Part shown: positions 18,378 to 27,183 of the stretch, one piece after another
How the letters are laid out: every line of letters starts with the position of its first letter
Position numbering within the stretch: position 1 is the first letter of the stretch
Source of the DNA: Alcaligenes sp. SDU_A2
GTDB taxonomy: Bacteria; Pseudomonadota; Gammaproteobacteria; Burkholderiales; Burkholderiaceae_B
Assembly: GCF_038237375.1 (NCBI RefSeq)
Contig: NZ_CP151273.1
Span: forward strand, 434,001 to 498,000
Reading direction: 5' to 3'
Length of the DNA stretch: 64,000 bases
The notes under the pieces: model-generated
Seen by the model: the letters and a program-made list of their open reading frames with translations, nothing else
What the model was told of the DNA's origin: nothing
Databases searched by the model: none
Program-made: the position numbers and the translations under genes

Positions 18378-18815
18378 TCAGGCAGGAAGAAAACGAGGGG
18401 GAGCGCGTTGGCCCACAGGCGGGCCGCGAATAAACGCCTGGTCCAGAATGGGCTTGGCGGCCGGCAGCAGCAAGGGCCGGAAGCGGCCGCTGTGCAAAGG
18501 AGCAATCGGTGCCAGGGCTGCGGGCATCAGGGACGCCAGCAGCATCGTGGCGAAAGGACAGGTGGCGCTGGTGGTTGCCTGTTCGTGGGATAGATCGGTG
18601 TCCTCCCCCATCAGGGCGGCCCATTGGCGCGCCGCTTCGGGCGACAGCGTCTGTCCGGCCGGCAGGCAGAAGGTCAGGGCGTAGCCTTGCTCGGTCTGCC
18701 GGGGCATGTAGCCGGCGGGTACGATGCCGCGCAGCAGCACCGCCAGCAGCAACAGGCACAGGCCCAGACGGCGGGGCCAGAATGCAGCGGCGGACAAGGT
18801 GCGCGGAAAGCTCAT
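18378..18815 (-). CDS. DUF2946 family protein
   Basis: 145 residues from the ATG at 18815 (MSFPRTLSAAAFW). One N-terminal hydrophobic segment (LGLCLLLLAVLLRGIVPAGY) acts as a signal or anchor. After it come FCLPAG and a central CPFATMLLAS, features of DUF2946, whose members are small periplasmic or membrane proteins often encoded beside copper TonB receptors. The family has no proven function. The frame is open further upstream to 18929, but no ribosome site supports that. A short TGCGGC/GCCGCA hairpin separates it from the receptor gene, which is likely co-transcribed. Confidence 0.8.
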   Translation of the reverse strand: MSFPRTLSAAAFWPRRLGLCLLLLAVLLRGIVPAGYMPRQTEQGYALTFCLPAGQTLSPEAARQWAALMGEDTDLSHEQATTSATCPFATMLLASLMPAALAPIAPLHSGRFRPLLLPAAKPILDQAFIRGPPVGQRAPPRFLPA

Positions 18816-18866
18816 GGCTCGAAAGTATAACGATTTGTGACGCTGCTGAATTTGTCCTGGCGCAGA

Positions 18867-18883
18867 TTTTTCTGACAGAAAAA
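18867..18883. promoter_or_regulatory. 17-base palindrome in divergent promoter region
   Basis: TTTTTCTG-A-CAGAAAAA is a perfect palindrome 51 bases upstream of the DUF2946 start and 175 bases before the divergent antiporter gene. A TATACT-like -10 element lies between it and DUF2946. It is placed like an operator, and copper control would fit, but it matches no regulator consensus that I recognise. Confidence 0.4.
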
Positions 18884-19058
18884 ACGTAAGTTTTGGTAGA
18901 AAACGGGCTCTTGCCGACAGTCCGGTCATTAAAAGGCGCTATGCTAAACCCCACGGAAAGTAGGGGAGTTTGCCGTGCCGATCTGGCCTGCTCCAAGGCC
19001 ATGCCTGGTGGTGATGCATGTGCAGATCGGCTGGTGACCGATCGTTAAGGACGTAGCA

Positions 19059-21674
19059 ATGCAGATTGGGCAGTTTGTGTTCGGATTGGCGGGCTTGCTG
19101 GCCTTGGTGGCTTTCATGCCGCCACTGGCGGGGCGTTTGCGCCTGCCGTATTCGGTTCTCCTGGCCCTGATCGGTTTTGCGCTGGGCATTGTCTTGCACT
19201 TGCATGCCGGCGCGCCCAAGTTCATGGCAGATTTTTTCGATACGCTGCAGGCGTTTGATATTTCCTCCGAGACCTTCCTCTACGTTTTCCTGCCCATTTT
19301 GCTGTTCGAGACCTCGTTGTCCATGAACCTGCGGCGCTTGTTGGACGACATCGGCCCGATTCTGATGATGGCCATTGTTGCCGTGGTGGTCTGCACCGTG
19401 GCGGTGGGTTATGCCCTGGATGCGGCGTCGTCTTATGGCCTGGTCGTATGTCTGATGTTGGGTGCCATCGTGGCCACTACCGACCCTGTGGCCGTGGTCG
19501 GGGTGTTTCGCGAAGTGGGTGCGCCCAAGCGGCTGTCTACCCTGGTCGAGGGCGAGGCCCTGTTCAACGATGCCGCTTCCATCGCCTTGTATTCGGTGTT
19601 GCTGGCCGTGTTGACCGGCGGTGGGGAACTGTCCGGCGGCAAGGTGTTGAACAGCTTTCTGTTCAGCTTTCTGGGCGGCGCTTTGGCAGGTTTTCTGATG
19701 GGGCGTTTGTCTAGCAGTCTGTTTGTTTTGCTGCGCGGCTGGCCTTCGGCCGAGGTGACACTGACCATTGCCCTGGCCTATCTGGCCTTTTTTGTGTCAG
19801 AACACTATCTGGGTGTCTCCGGCGTGGTGGCGACGGTCATTTCCGGCTTGGTGGTGGGTTCGACTGGACGTACCCGCATGTCGCCTGCCACCTTCGAGCT
19901 GATGAGCAGTTCATGGGCGCAGATGGGTTTTCTGGCCAACTCCTTGATCTTCCTGTTTGCCGCCATGCTGATTCCGCGCATGATGGCGGAAATGACCTGG
20001 ACGCAAGTGGGCCTGATCGGGCTGTTGTTCGTGGTCACCCTGATGGCGCGCGCCGTGATGGTGTTCGGCGTGCTGCCCATGCTGGGACGCACGCGTTTTG
20101 GTACGCGGGTCAGTCGGCCTTATCGCAAGGTCATTTTGTGGGGCGGGCTGCGTGGCGCGGTGTCTCTGGCCCTGGCTTTGGCGGTCACGGAACAGCACGC
20201 CGTGCCGCACGATGTGCGCCAGTTCATCGGCGTGGCGACCACCGGTTTTGTATTGCTGACCTTGTTTGTCAACGGCATGACCCTGCGGCCCTTGATCCAT
20301 AGGCTGGGTCTGGACCAGTTGACGCCGCTGGAGCGGCACTTGCGGGATCAGGCCGTCAGTCTGGCGCTGGAGGACTTGCGCGACAAGACCGAGGAGCTGG
20401 CACGTCAGGAAAAAATCAAACCGCAGGTCACCCAGCATCTGTGTACTGTGTTCGAGGCCAGTCAGGCCAGCGTGGCCTCCGGGCAGATCCAGAGTTTGAC
20501 CGAGGCACAGAAGATCAAGATAGGCATGGCGATCCTGTCGGCCCGCGAAGTGGAGTTGTTCTACGATCTGCTGAAGTCGCAGATCGTGGACTGGAAAACG
20601 GCCGAATCCTTGTTAAGCCGCGCCGAACGCATGAACGATACCGTACGCCAGGGCGGATTGACTGGCTTTGAATCGGCCATTGCGGCCGATCTGCGTTTTT
20701 CCTACGGGTTCCGCTGGGCCCTGCGGCTGCACTATTTGTTGGGCGTGCAGGGGTGGCTGGCACGCGAGTTGGCCAAGCGTTTTTCCAATCTGATTGCCAA
20801 ACGCTCGGTGGCCGAGCGCCTGATCCGTTTTGCACGCGAAGAACTGCCGCCCTTGCTGGGCCAGCAGGCGACCGAAACCATTGTGCAGGCGCACCAATTG
20901 CGCCTGATGCAACTGGAAGACGCCATGCACTCGCTCAATCTGCAATACCCCGTATTTGCGCAATGGTTGCAGGAATCGTATCTGGCGCGCTCCGCCGCTT
21001 CGCAGGAACGGACACGCTATCGCGATATGCTGTCGCATTCGCTGATTACCGGCGAGATGTACTCGGATCTGGTCAAGCAGATCAATCAGCGCTGGCAGTA
21101 TCTGGATAAGCGGCCTGCTCTGGACATTGCCATGAGCGCAGCCGAATTGATCGGCCGTGTGCCTATGTTCGATGGTTTGCCGGAAGAATCCAAGCAGCGC
21201 CTGGCCAAACGCCTGCGGCCCCGACTGGCGCTGCCGGATCAGAAAATCCATCTGCGTTTCGGCGGCATGCGCGCCATGTATTTTGTGGCCTCGGGCGCGG
21301 TGGAAACCACGCTGCCCGATGGCAGCACGGTGGAGCTGGGCACGGGCGAGATCTTTGGCGAGGTCAATCTGGTCGAGCACACCGACTATGCCGGCGTAGT
21401 GCGCTCATTGGGCTACAGTCGCTTGTTGATGCTGACCGAGCGCGATTTCGATGGCCTGCAGGCCAAAGACCCTTTGCTGCGCGAGAAGATAGAAACCGTC
21501 GTGCGCCAGCGTCAGCGGGCCTATCAGGTCTGGAAAGAGTTCGAGTCCGGTCAGCGTCAGCACGAGCCTTTGCCGCCGTTGTTTGGGCTGGCGCATACAT
21601 TGAGCCAGGCCGAAAGTTTTGTGGGGCCGCTGCAGCCGGGTGGTGAAATTCCTATCGTGACCGAAGCTTCTTAG
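19059..21674 (+). CDS. CPA1-type cation:proton antiporter with C-terminal cNMP-binding-like domain
   Basis: 871 residues, much longer than simple bacterial NhaP (~550). Residues 1 to about 420 form a Na+/H+ exchanger domain with about 12 membrane helices, including ATTDPVAVVGVFREVGAPKR and the transport-site EGEALFNDAASIALY. A long, mostly helical cytosolic region follows. At about 700-830 is a cyclic-nucleotide-binding-like beta roll (FVASGAVETTLPDG...GEIFGEVNLVEHTDYAGVVRS, split here). The domain order resembles eukaryotic SOS1/sNHE-like exchangers. Whether the roll binds a nucleotide is unknown. AAGGA precedes the ATG. The stop overlaps the convergent sco1 stop by four bases. Confidence 0.88.
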   Translation: MQIGQFVFGLAGLLALVAFMPPLAGRLRLPYSVLLALIGFALGIVLHLHAGAPKFMADFFDTLQAFDISSETFLYVFLPILLFETSLSMNLRRLLDDIGPILMMAIVAVVVCTVAVGYALDAASSYGLVVCLMLGAIVATTDPVAVVGVFREVGAPKRLSTLVEGEALFNDAASIALYSVLLAVLTGGGELSGGKVLNSFLFSFLGGALAGFLMGRLSSSLFVLLRGWPSAEVTLTIALAYLAFFVSEHYLGVSGVVATVISGLVVGSTGRTRMSPATFELMSSSWAQMGFLANSLIFLFAAMLIPRMMAEMTWTQVGLIGLLFVVTLMARAVMVFGVLPMLGRTRFGTRVSRPYRKVILWGGLRGAVSLALALAVTEQHAVPHDVRQFIGVATTGFVLLTLFVNGMTLRPLIHRLGLDQLTPLERHLRDQAVSLALEDLRDKTEELARQEKIKPQVTQHLCTVFEASQASVASGQIQSLTEAQKIKIGMAILSAREVELFYDLLKSQIVDWKTAESLLSRAERMNDTVRQGGLTGFESAIAADLRFSYGFRWALRLHYLLGVQGWLARELAKRFSNLIAKRSVAERLIRFAREELPPLLGQQATETIVQAHQLRLMQLEDAMHSLNLQYPVFAQWLQESYLARSAASQERTRYRDMLSHSLITGEMYSDLVKQINQRWQYLDKRPALDIAMSAAELIGRVPMFDGLPEESKQRLAKRLRPRLALPDQKIHLRFGGMRAMYFVASGAVETTLPDGSTVELGTGEIFGEVNLVEHTDYAGVVRSLGYSRLLMLTERDFDGLQAKDPLLREKIETVVRQRQRAYQVWKEFESGQRQHEPLPPLFGLAHTLSQAESFVGPLQPGGEIPIVTEAS

Positions 21675-22276
21675 TCCAGCAGCAGGCGCACGTCGTGAGC
21701 GATTTCTTCCGGCGTGGCATCGCCGCGCAGCAGCGAACGGGCCTGGCCAGTTTGGTCGATTACATAGAACGACGAGGAATGGTCCATGCTGTAGTGCGCC
21801 GATCCGGCTGCGCCCGAGCGCGCATAAAACGCCTTGAACGAGCGCGCCGTGCGCGCAAGCTGGTCGGCGCTGCCGGTCAGGCCCACAAAGTCGGGGCTGA
21901 AGGCGTCCAGGTAGGTGCGCAGCAGCGCCGGTGTGTCGCGCTGCGGGTCCACGCTAATCATGATGGCCTGCATCTTCTCGGCGTCCTGGCCCAGTAACTG
22001 CTGGGCCGCATGCAATTGGGCCAGCGAGGTCGGGCAGACGTCCGGGCAGTGCGTAAAACCGAAAAAAACCACCAGTACTTTGCCGCGATAGTCGTCGAGC
22101 CGGCGGGTCTGGCCGCTGGTATCGACCATTTCCATGTCCTGCCCGAAGTGCGAACCGGCAATATTGCTGCCTTGGAACGCAGGCTGGGCGGGTTCGGGCG
22201 TGCAGGCGGACAGCAATAGCCCCAGCGCGGCGACGCAAACAAGGCGTTGCCAGGAAACAGGAAAAGGGTTGGGCAT
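21671..22276 (-). CDS. sco1: SCO1/SenC copper chaperone, lipoprotein
   Basis: 201 residues from the ATG at 22276 (MPNPFPVSW). A lipoprotein signal ends in the lipobox LLSAC, so the mature protein is tethered in the periplasm. The thioredoxin-like domain has the copper-binding HCPDVCP pair and a later His in MDHSSSF. Sco1 delivers copper to the CuA site of oxidase subunit II. The open frame extends upstream to 22432 inside ctaB, but the lipobox spacing fits the shorter start. Last gene of the oxidase operon, 31 bases after ctaB. Confidence 0.93.
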   Translation of the reverse strand: MPNPFPVSWQRLVCVAALGLLLSACTPEPAQPAFQGSNIAGSHFGQDMEMVDTSGQTRRLDDYRGKVLVVFFGFTHCPDVCPTSLAQLHAAQQLLGQDAEKMQAIMISVDPQRDTPALLRTYLDAFSPDFVGLTGSADQLARTARSFKAFYARSGAAGSAHYSMDHSSSFYVIDQTGQARSLLRGDATPEEIAHDVRLLLD

Positions 22277-22307
22277 GACAGCGGACGTAAAAAGGTCGGA
22301 CAGACCT

Positions 22308-23201
22308 TCAGAGTAACCGAACCCAGTGATCCAGTAAAAGCGCGCCGAACAGCAGGGCCAGGTAAATAATGGAGTAGCGGAACAGCGCGCGCGCCAGCTC
22401 GTCGCTGTATTGGCGGTGTAACTGGTGGGCATACTGGATGAAGCGCGCGCCCAGCAGTATGGCGGCGGCCAGATACAGCGGCCCGCTCATGCGGATCACA
22501 AACGGCAACAGAGTGCCGGCCAGCAGAATATAGCTGTAGAGCAGCACGTGCAGCGTGGTAAAGGTCTGACCGTGGGTGACGGGCAGCATGGGCAGGCCCG
22601 AGCGCTGGTAGTCGTGCTGGCGGTACAGGGCCAGGGCCCAGAAGTGGGGCGGGGTCCAGATAAAAATGATCAGCACCAGCAGCCAGGCTTCGGCGGGCAC
22701 AGAACCGGCCACGGCCGCCCAACCCAGGGCGGGTGGCATGGCACCAGACAGGCCGCCGATGACGATGTTTTGCGGCGTCAGGGGCTTGAGGATGATGGTG
22801 TAGATGACGGCATAGCCGATAAAGGTGGCCAGGGTCAGCCACATGGTCAGGGCATTGACCCAGTAGTACAGCACCAGCATGCCCAGGCCGCCCAGCAGAC
22901 CGGAAAAAATCAGGACTTGAGTGGGGGTGATGGCACCGCGCGCGGTGGCCCGGCGGGCCGTGCGCAGCATGCGGGCATCGATTTTGCTTTCAATCAGACA
23001 GTTCAGGGCAAAGGCGGCAGCGGCCAGCATCCAGATGCCGATTGTGCCGGCAATGACGGTGCCGGGGTCGGGCAGGCCGGGCGAGGCCAGAAACATGCCG
23101 ATGACGGCGCAGAAAACAGCCAGTTGGGTGACGCGAGGCTTAGTCAGAACCAGATACTGGCGCAGCAGCGAGGCGTGGGCGAGGGTAGCGGTGGTTGTCA
23201 T
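22308..23201 (-). CDS. ctaB: Protoheme IX farnesyltransferase (heme O synthase)
   Basis: 297 residues with about nine membrane helices. The UbiA-superfamily enzyme adds a farnesyl chain to heme b to make heme O. Seen: [12 protein letters not shown], the Asp-containing [18 protein letters not shown], and the second motif region [17 protein letters not shown]. The ATG at 23201 has AAGGA seven bases upstream and overlaps the last 62 bases of ctaA in another frame, an unusually long overlap. It acts just before CtaA in making heme A for the oxidase encoded upstream in the same operon. Confidence 0.95.
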   Translation of the reverse strand: MTTTATLAHASLLRQYLVLTKPRVTQLAVFCAVIGMFLASPGLPDPGTVIAGTIGIWMLAAAAFALNCLIESKIDARMLRTARRATARGAITPTQVLIFSGLLGGLGMLVLYYWVNALTMWLTLATFIGYAVIYTIILKPLTPQNIVIGGLSGAMPPALGWAAVAGSVPAEAWLLVLIIFIWTPPHFWALALYRQHDYQRSGLPMLPVTHGQTFTTLHVLLYSYILLAGTLLPFVIRMSGPLYLAAAILLGARFIQYAHQLHRQYSDELARALFRYSIIYLALLFGALLLDHWVRLL

Positions 23202-24213
23202 ACTGTGTTCCTTGAAGGACAGTCGACGGGCGGGACAGCCGTACCAGCAGGGTGACGCCAGTCAGTACCAGACCGGCGGCCCCCCCATTATGCAGGACGG
23301 CAATCAGAAGAGGCCACTGGAAAAAGATCGTGGTTAACCCCGTGAAAAGCTGCGCCAGCAGGAGCAGTAGCACCAGCGTGGCCGGACCGCGCAGGGCCGG
23401 ATCGGCGCGTAATTTCCAGGCTACCGTCCCCAGCAGCAGGAACACGGCAAAGGCCATATTGCGGTGTACCCAGTGGATGGCGGTCAGCGCGGCCTGCGAG
23501 ATCATTTCGCCCGAGGGCAGCTCGCCCAGGGCGCGGAACAGCGAAAAGCCGCCGTGCAGATCCATGTCGGGAATCCACTGGCCGTGGCATTGTGGAAAGT
23601 CCATGCAGGCCAGGGCCGCATAGTTGGTGCTAACCCATCCGCCCAGCCCGATTTGCGCGGTCAACAGCAGCAGGGCGGCAATCAGCCAAGGGCGCAGACG
23701 ACGCGTGGCGGCAGCAGCGGGCGGGCCGGCGGTTTCGCGTGCAGCCAGCCAGGTCATCAGGGCCAGCACCCCCATGCCGCCCAGCAGGTGCGTGGTGACG
23801 ATGATAGGCATCAGCTTGTGAGTGACGGTCCAGGCACCGAATGCCCCTTGCAGGCAGACAGCCAGCAAGGTGAAGCTTGCCAGGCGGGCCGAGTGGCCCA
23901 GTGCGTGGCGGTGCCGCCAGGCCATCCAGACGATGGCGATAATCAACAGTCCCAGCGCTGCGCCCACATAGCGGTGGATCATTTCGATCCAGGCCTTGCC
24001 CCAACTGACCGGGCCGTAGGGCATGGCCTGATAGGCCTGTTCGATATGCGCTCCTGCGCCCAACGGGCTGAATTTGCCGTAGCAGCCGGGCCAGTCCGGG
24101 CAGCCCAGGCCCGAATCGGTCAGGCGCACGAACGCGCCGAACATGATCAGGTCCAGGGTCAGGAACCAGGTCAGGTAGACCAGCTTGCGGTAGCGGCGGC
24201 GCAGGGCTGTCAT
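23140..24213 (-). CDS. ctaA: Heme A synthase (Cox15/CtaA)
   Basis: 357 residues, eight predicted membrane helices in two similar four-helix halves. It oxidises the C8 methyl of heme O to form heme A. The N-terminal family stretch [18 protein letters not shown] and the heme-ligand histidines in [25 protein letters not shown] and LHNGGAAG are visible. The second half has the CMDFPQCHG cysteine pair. The hydrophilic tail after the last helix (about 25 residues) is coded within the overlap with ctaB. It starts three bases after the Sco-like gene. Confidence 0.95.
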   Translation of the reverse strand: MTALRRRYRKLVYLTWFLTLDLIMFGAFVRLTDSGLGCPDWPGCYGKFSPLGAGAHIEQAYQAMPYGPVSWGKAWIEMIHRYVGAALGLLIIAIVWMAWRHRHALGHSARLASFTLLAVCLQGAFGAWTVTHKLMPIIVTTHLLGGMGVLALMTWLAARETAGPPAAAATRRLRPWLIAALLLLTAQIGLGGWVSTNYAALACMDFPQCHGQWIPDMDLHGGFSLFRALGELPSGEMISQAALTAIHWVHRNMAFAVFLLLGTVAWKLRADPALRGPATLVLLLLLAQLFTGLTTIFFQWPLLIAVLHNGGAAGLVLTGVTLLVRLSRPSTVLQGTQYDNHRYPRPRLAAAPVSGSD

Positions 24214-24216
24214 GCT

Positions 24217-24849
24217 TTATCCGATGCGCGAGTTGTTCAGCAGCTTACGGATGTCCGTGCGCACCTTCAGGGGGTCGGCATCGCCGGGGAACACCATCAT
24301 TAGGTTGCCGTTGGGATCGATGATCCACATGCCGTCTTTCAGGGCTTGCAGGGCATCCGTGCCGTTCGCCCGAGGCGTCAGGAAAGCGGCCAGTTGCTGC
24401 GGGTCAGCGCGCAGCATGTGCGTGCCCTGGTAGGCGTGCAGAATTTGTTGGTCGGGCTGACCCCGGTCGGTCAGGAACCAGACGCGGGCCAGACGCTCCA
24501 CGTTCTTGCCCTGGCTGGCGTGGGAATTGCGCAGGATGAACAGTTTGCGCACGCAGCTTTCGGGGCAGGCGCTGGCGTCCGCGCTGACCAGCACCCAGCG
24601 CCCGCGTAGCGATTGCAGATCGAAAGGCCGACCGTCCAGGCTGTTCAGGTGCAAGGCCGTGCTGTCCGGCGCGGGGCGTTGCGGCGTGATCAGTCGGCCA
24701 TAGGCATTGCTGTCGTCGGGGCGCAACCCCAAGCCGGGGATGTAATAGGCAGCCAGAGCGAACAGAACCGGGGCCAGGCTGACGGCCAACAGCCAATACA
24801 AGGGGGTCATGGAGCGCGGGCGGGCGGGGTGTCGGGTCGTCGTATCCAC
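24217..24849 (-). CDS. SCO-like cytochrome oxidase assembly membrane protein
   Basis: 210 residues from a GTG preceded by AAGGAA and one base after the SURF1 stop (an ATG at 24810 is the alternative). One N-terminal membrane anchor (LYWLLAVSLAPVLFALAAYY) is followed by a periplasmic thioredoxin-like domain with a CPESC motif, as in Sco proteins, and the late PNGNLMMVFPGD. Proteins of this type sit between SURF1 and ctaA in many betaproteobacteria and are presumed to help copper delivery or thiol reduction during oxidase assembly. There is no direct proof of its role. Confidence 0.83.
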   Translation of the reverse strand: MDTTTRHPARPRSMTPLYWLLAVSLAPVLFALAAYYIPGLGLRPDDSNAYGRLITPQRPAPDSTALHLNSLDGRPFDLQSLRGRWVLVSADASACPESCVRKLFILRNSHASQGKNVERLARVWFLTDRGQPDQQILHAYQGTHMLRADPQQLAAFLTPRANGTDALQALKDGMWIIDPNGNLMMVFPGDADPLKVRTDIRKLLNNSRIG

Positions 24850-24850
24850 G

Positions 24851-25630
24851 TCAGGCTTTCCTTGTCGTTGAGGGCGCGCGCCAGGTGCGCCGCAGCCATT
24901 TCCACGCTACACCCAACCAAGCGCACAGGGCAATCAGGGCAAAACCGAACCACTGCAGGGCGTAGCCGTTGTTTTTTTCAAAATCGATGTTCGGGTCGGG
25001 CCAGTCGGTCAGCAATGCCCCAGAGGGACTGGTCTGTGCCAGAACGACCGCTTGCATTTTTAATCCGCTGCGCGCGCTCAGTTCGTTCACGGTCAGGTTT
25101 TGGACCACAGGCAGCGTGCCTGCCGGATCGGGCAGGGTGGCGGGCAAGGGGGATGCGCCCAGCTCGAACAGACGCGGTACGCGTTCGAGCAGTTCGCCTT
25201 CGATGTGTTGCGGCCCGCCCGGCACGGCGGGCGGGCGCGGCGGCCGGCCGGGCTGGCGCGCCAGCCAGCCGCGCAGCACCAGGATGGCGCTGCCGGTCAG
25301 TGTGCCCTGGTCCAGCACAAAGGGCGTGGCGACCCAGTAACCGGGCTTTCCTTTGAAATTGCGATTGTCCAGGAGTACAGTTAAATCGCCGCGCCATGTT
25401 CCTTGCAAGGCGATGGTCTGCCAGAAGCTGCTGTGCTCCAGCCCGACTTGGGAGTCCACGTGTACCGGTGCTTGCTCGCGGCCATGCGCGATCTGCTCGG
25501 CCAGTGCCCGGCGTTCTTGGGCACGGTCCAGTTGCCAGCGCCCCAGGCTGACGAACAAAATCATCAGCAGGCCCAGGGCGATCAGGGCAAGCAGGGAACG
25601 ACGGCTGGAAAAACGTGTGGTGCTGGACAT
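24851..25630 (-). CDS. SURF1 family oxidase assembly protein
   Basis: 259 residues. The SURF1 layout is clear: an N-terminal membrane helix followed by SLGRWQLDRAQER, a central periplasmic domain with LLDNRNFKGKPGYWVATPF and LVLRGWLAR, and a C-terminal helix starting NNGYALQWFGFALIAL. Bacterial Surf1 binds heme A and helps insert it into subunit I. It is separated from ctaE by the oppositely oriented DUF2909 gene but is otherwise co-directional with the operon. GC-rich coding around residues 125-150 gives a Pro/Arg-rich loop. Confidence 0.92.
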   Translation of the reverse strand: MSSTTRFSSRRSLLALIALGLLMILFVSLGRWQLDRAQERRALAEQIAHGREQAPVHVDSQVGLEHSSFWQTIALQGTWRGDLTVLLDNRNFKGKPGYWVATPFVLDQGTLTGSAILVLRGWLARQPGRPPRPPAVPGGPQHIEGELLERVPRLFELGASPLPATLPDPAGTLPVVQNLTVNELSARSGLKMQAVVLAQTSPSGALLTDWPDPNIDFEKNNGYALQWFGFALIALCAWLGVAWKWLRRTWRAPSTTRKA

Positions 25631-25656
25631 CTCTGAACCCTGAAGCGAGGTGCTTG

Positions 25657-25866
25657 ATGCGTATGCTCGTACTGGTGGTTTTTCTCGGAATTGTCGGGTC
25701 GCTGGCCAGTGCGCTGGTCTATCTGATGAAGGACAGGGGCAATTCTAGTCGCATGGCCTATGCGCTGACCTGGCGGGTAGGTTTGTCGGTGGCCTTGTTC
25801 TTGTTCGTGTTGCTGGCCCATCATTGGGGGTGGATAGAAAGCACGGGGGTGCCGGTTGGCGGTTAA
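25657..25866 (+). CDS. Twin transmembrane protein (DUF2909)
   Basis: 69 residues made of two hydrophobic helices (LVLVVFLGIVGSLASALVYL and GLSVALFLFVLLAHHWGW) joined by a short basic loop containing MKDRGNSSRMAYALTWRV. This is the DUF2909 'twin transmembrane' family found beside cytochrome oxidase genes in betaproteobacteria. The role is unknown; assembly or stability of the oxidase is a guess from context. It is on + between SURF1 and ctaE, both on -, so it needs its own promoter. Confidence 0.85.
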   Translation: MRMLVLVVFLGIVGSLASALVYLMKDRGNSSRMAYALTWRVGLSVALFLFVLLAHHWGWIESTGVPVGG

Positions 25867-25904
25867 GGTGGCAGGCCCGGCTGGCCGGGCCCGTTCAGCC
25901 GCCA

Positions 25905-26780
25905 TCAGAACCAGTAAACGTACAGATACAGTCCCAGCCATACTACGTCCACAAAGTGCCAGTACCAGGCCGCGCCTTCAAAGCCGAAATGGTGCTCGGC
26001 GGTGAAATGGCCGCGCATCAGGCGCAGCAGCATTACGCTGAGCATGGTGGCACCGATAATGACGTGAAAGCCGTGAAAGCCGGTCAGCATGTAGAACAGC
26101 GCGCCATAGGCCCCGGAGGTGAACTTCAGGTTCAGTTCGGTGTAGGCGTGGTGGTATTCGTAGGCCTGGCAGGCCACAAATGTAAAGCCCAGGGCCACCG
26201 TCAGAAACAGCCAGAAAATGGCGCTGCTGCGCTTGCTGGCGCGCAAGGCGTGGTGGGCGATGGTCAGCGTGACGCCCGAGGACAGCAGCAGTGCGGTATT
26301 GATGGTAGGTAGCCAGAACGGACCCACGGTCTGGAATGCGGCAATGGTGCCGGCCGGGCCTTGATTGGGCCAGGTGCCGGAAAAATCGGGCCACAGCAAG
26401 GTGCGGTGGTCCAGGTCGCTGAGCAGGGGGGTGGCGATTTCGCGCGTGTACCATAGTGCGCCGAAGAAGGCCGCAAAGAACATGACTTCCGAGAAGATGA
26501 ACCAAGACATGCTCCAGCGATAGGACACGTCCACCCGCGTGCTGTTCAGGCCCGCCTCGGATTCGCGGATGGCATCGCTGAACCAGAAGTACAGCACCAG
26601 CAAAAAGCTCAGGATACCGACCAGAAACAACCAGAAGCCACCCGACCAGTTGTTGATCCAGGTGGCCGCGCCCAGCAAGGTCAGGCACAGGGAAACACTG
26701 GCGCGCACCGGGTGTCCGGACAGGCCGGGTACATAATAGTACGGTGCCTTGGAGGCATGGGCCGTGGGTTGGACATGCAT
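25905..26780 (-). CDS. ctaE: Cytochrome c oxidase subunit III
   Basis: 291 residues, seven predicted membrane helices. Core subunit III stabilises the aa3-type oxidase. Characteristic segments are SWFIFSEVMFFAAFFGALWYTRE, NTALLLSSGVTLTIAHHAL, YEYHHAYTELNLKFTSGAYG and FHGFHVIIG, ending in WYWHFVDVVWLGLYLYVYWF; each is quoted here as family landmarks only. GGGAGAA precedes the ATG. In the - strand order it follows ctaD, the 36-aa protein and DUF2970. The N-terminal extension of about 20 residues before the first helix is unremarkable. Confidence 0.95.
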   Translation of the reverse strand: MHVQPTAHASKAPYYYVPGLSGHPVRASVSLCLTLLGAATWINNWSGGFWLFLVGILSFLLVLYFWFSDAIRESEAGLNSTRVDVSYRWSMSWFIFSEVMFFAAFFGALWYTREIATPLLSDLDHRTLLWPDFSGTWPNQGPAGTIAAFQTVGPFWLPTINTALLLSSGVTLTIAHHALRASKRSSAIFWLFLTVALGFTFVACQAYEYHHAYTELNLKFTSGAYGALFYMLTGFHGFHVIIGATMLSVMLLRLMRGHFTAEHHFGFEGAAWYWHFVDVVWLGLYLYVYWF

Positions 26781-26826
26781 ATTGTTCTCCCTGTTCGCCC
26801 TTGGGGGCGCGATGTCAGCGATGCGG

Positions 26827-27051
26827 TCAGGCCGCTTGGCCGATGAACCAGCGGGCCACCATGACCAGGCCCACGACGAAAAGAAGGGTGGCGATCAGCG
26901 CGGCAATAATCAGGTACACCGGGTTGATGCGGGCAATGTCCTGTTCGTGGTCGCGGCCGCGCCGCACGCCGAAAAACCCCCAGGCAATCGCTTTAAGCGT
27001 TTGCAGAAAACTGAGCTTGCGCTGGGTCAGCTTGCGGAAATCGTCATCCAT
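26827..27051 (-). CDS. DUF2970 family membrane protein
   Basis: 74 residues. The N-terminal half is amphipathic and basic (RKLSFLQTLKAIAWGFFGVR), the signature of DUF2970. A single membrane helix follows (PVYLIIAALIATLLFVVGLV). The family is restricted mainly to betaproteobacterial oxidase clusters and has no assigned function. It starts four bases after the stop of the 36-aa gene, so the two are translationally close. In relatives the CtaG gene usually lies between them; here it is absent. Confidence 0.85.
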   Translation of the reverse strand: MDDDFRKLTQRKLSFLQTLKAIAWGFFGVRRGRDHEQDIARINPVYLIIAALIATLLFVVGLVMVARWFIGQAA

Positions 27052-27055
27052 GTCA

Positions 27056-27166
27056 TTACCCCAGGAACTGACTGCCTTTCAGGAAGGTCCAGGCCATGAC
27101 GGCCACCACGAACACGGCCAACAGCAGGCCCGTGCGGCGGTTACGGCGACGTTGCTCGGGTGTCAT
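27056..27166 (-). CDS. Cytochrome oxidase small assembly protein (36 aa)
   Basis: A 36-codon gene starting MTPEQRRRNRRTG, with one membrane helix (LLLAVFVVAVMAWTFL) and ending KGSQFLG. A near-perfect GGAGG ribosome site lies seven bases before the ATG, 17 bases after the ctaD stop. Basic N terminus then helix predicts N-in topology. Equivalent tiny proteins occur right after ctaD in related bacteria and are annotated as cytochrome oxidase small assembly proteins. The TAA is followed at once by the DUF2970 start region. Confidence 0.82.
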   Translation of the reverse strand: MTPEQRRRNRRTGLLLAVFVVAVMAWTFLKGSQFLG

Positions 27167-27183
27167 GGTGAAGTCCTCCGGAT

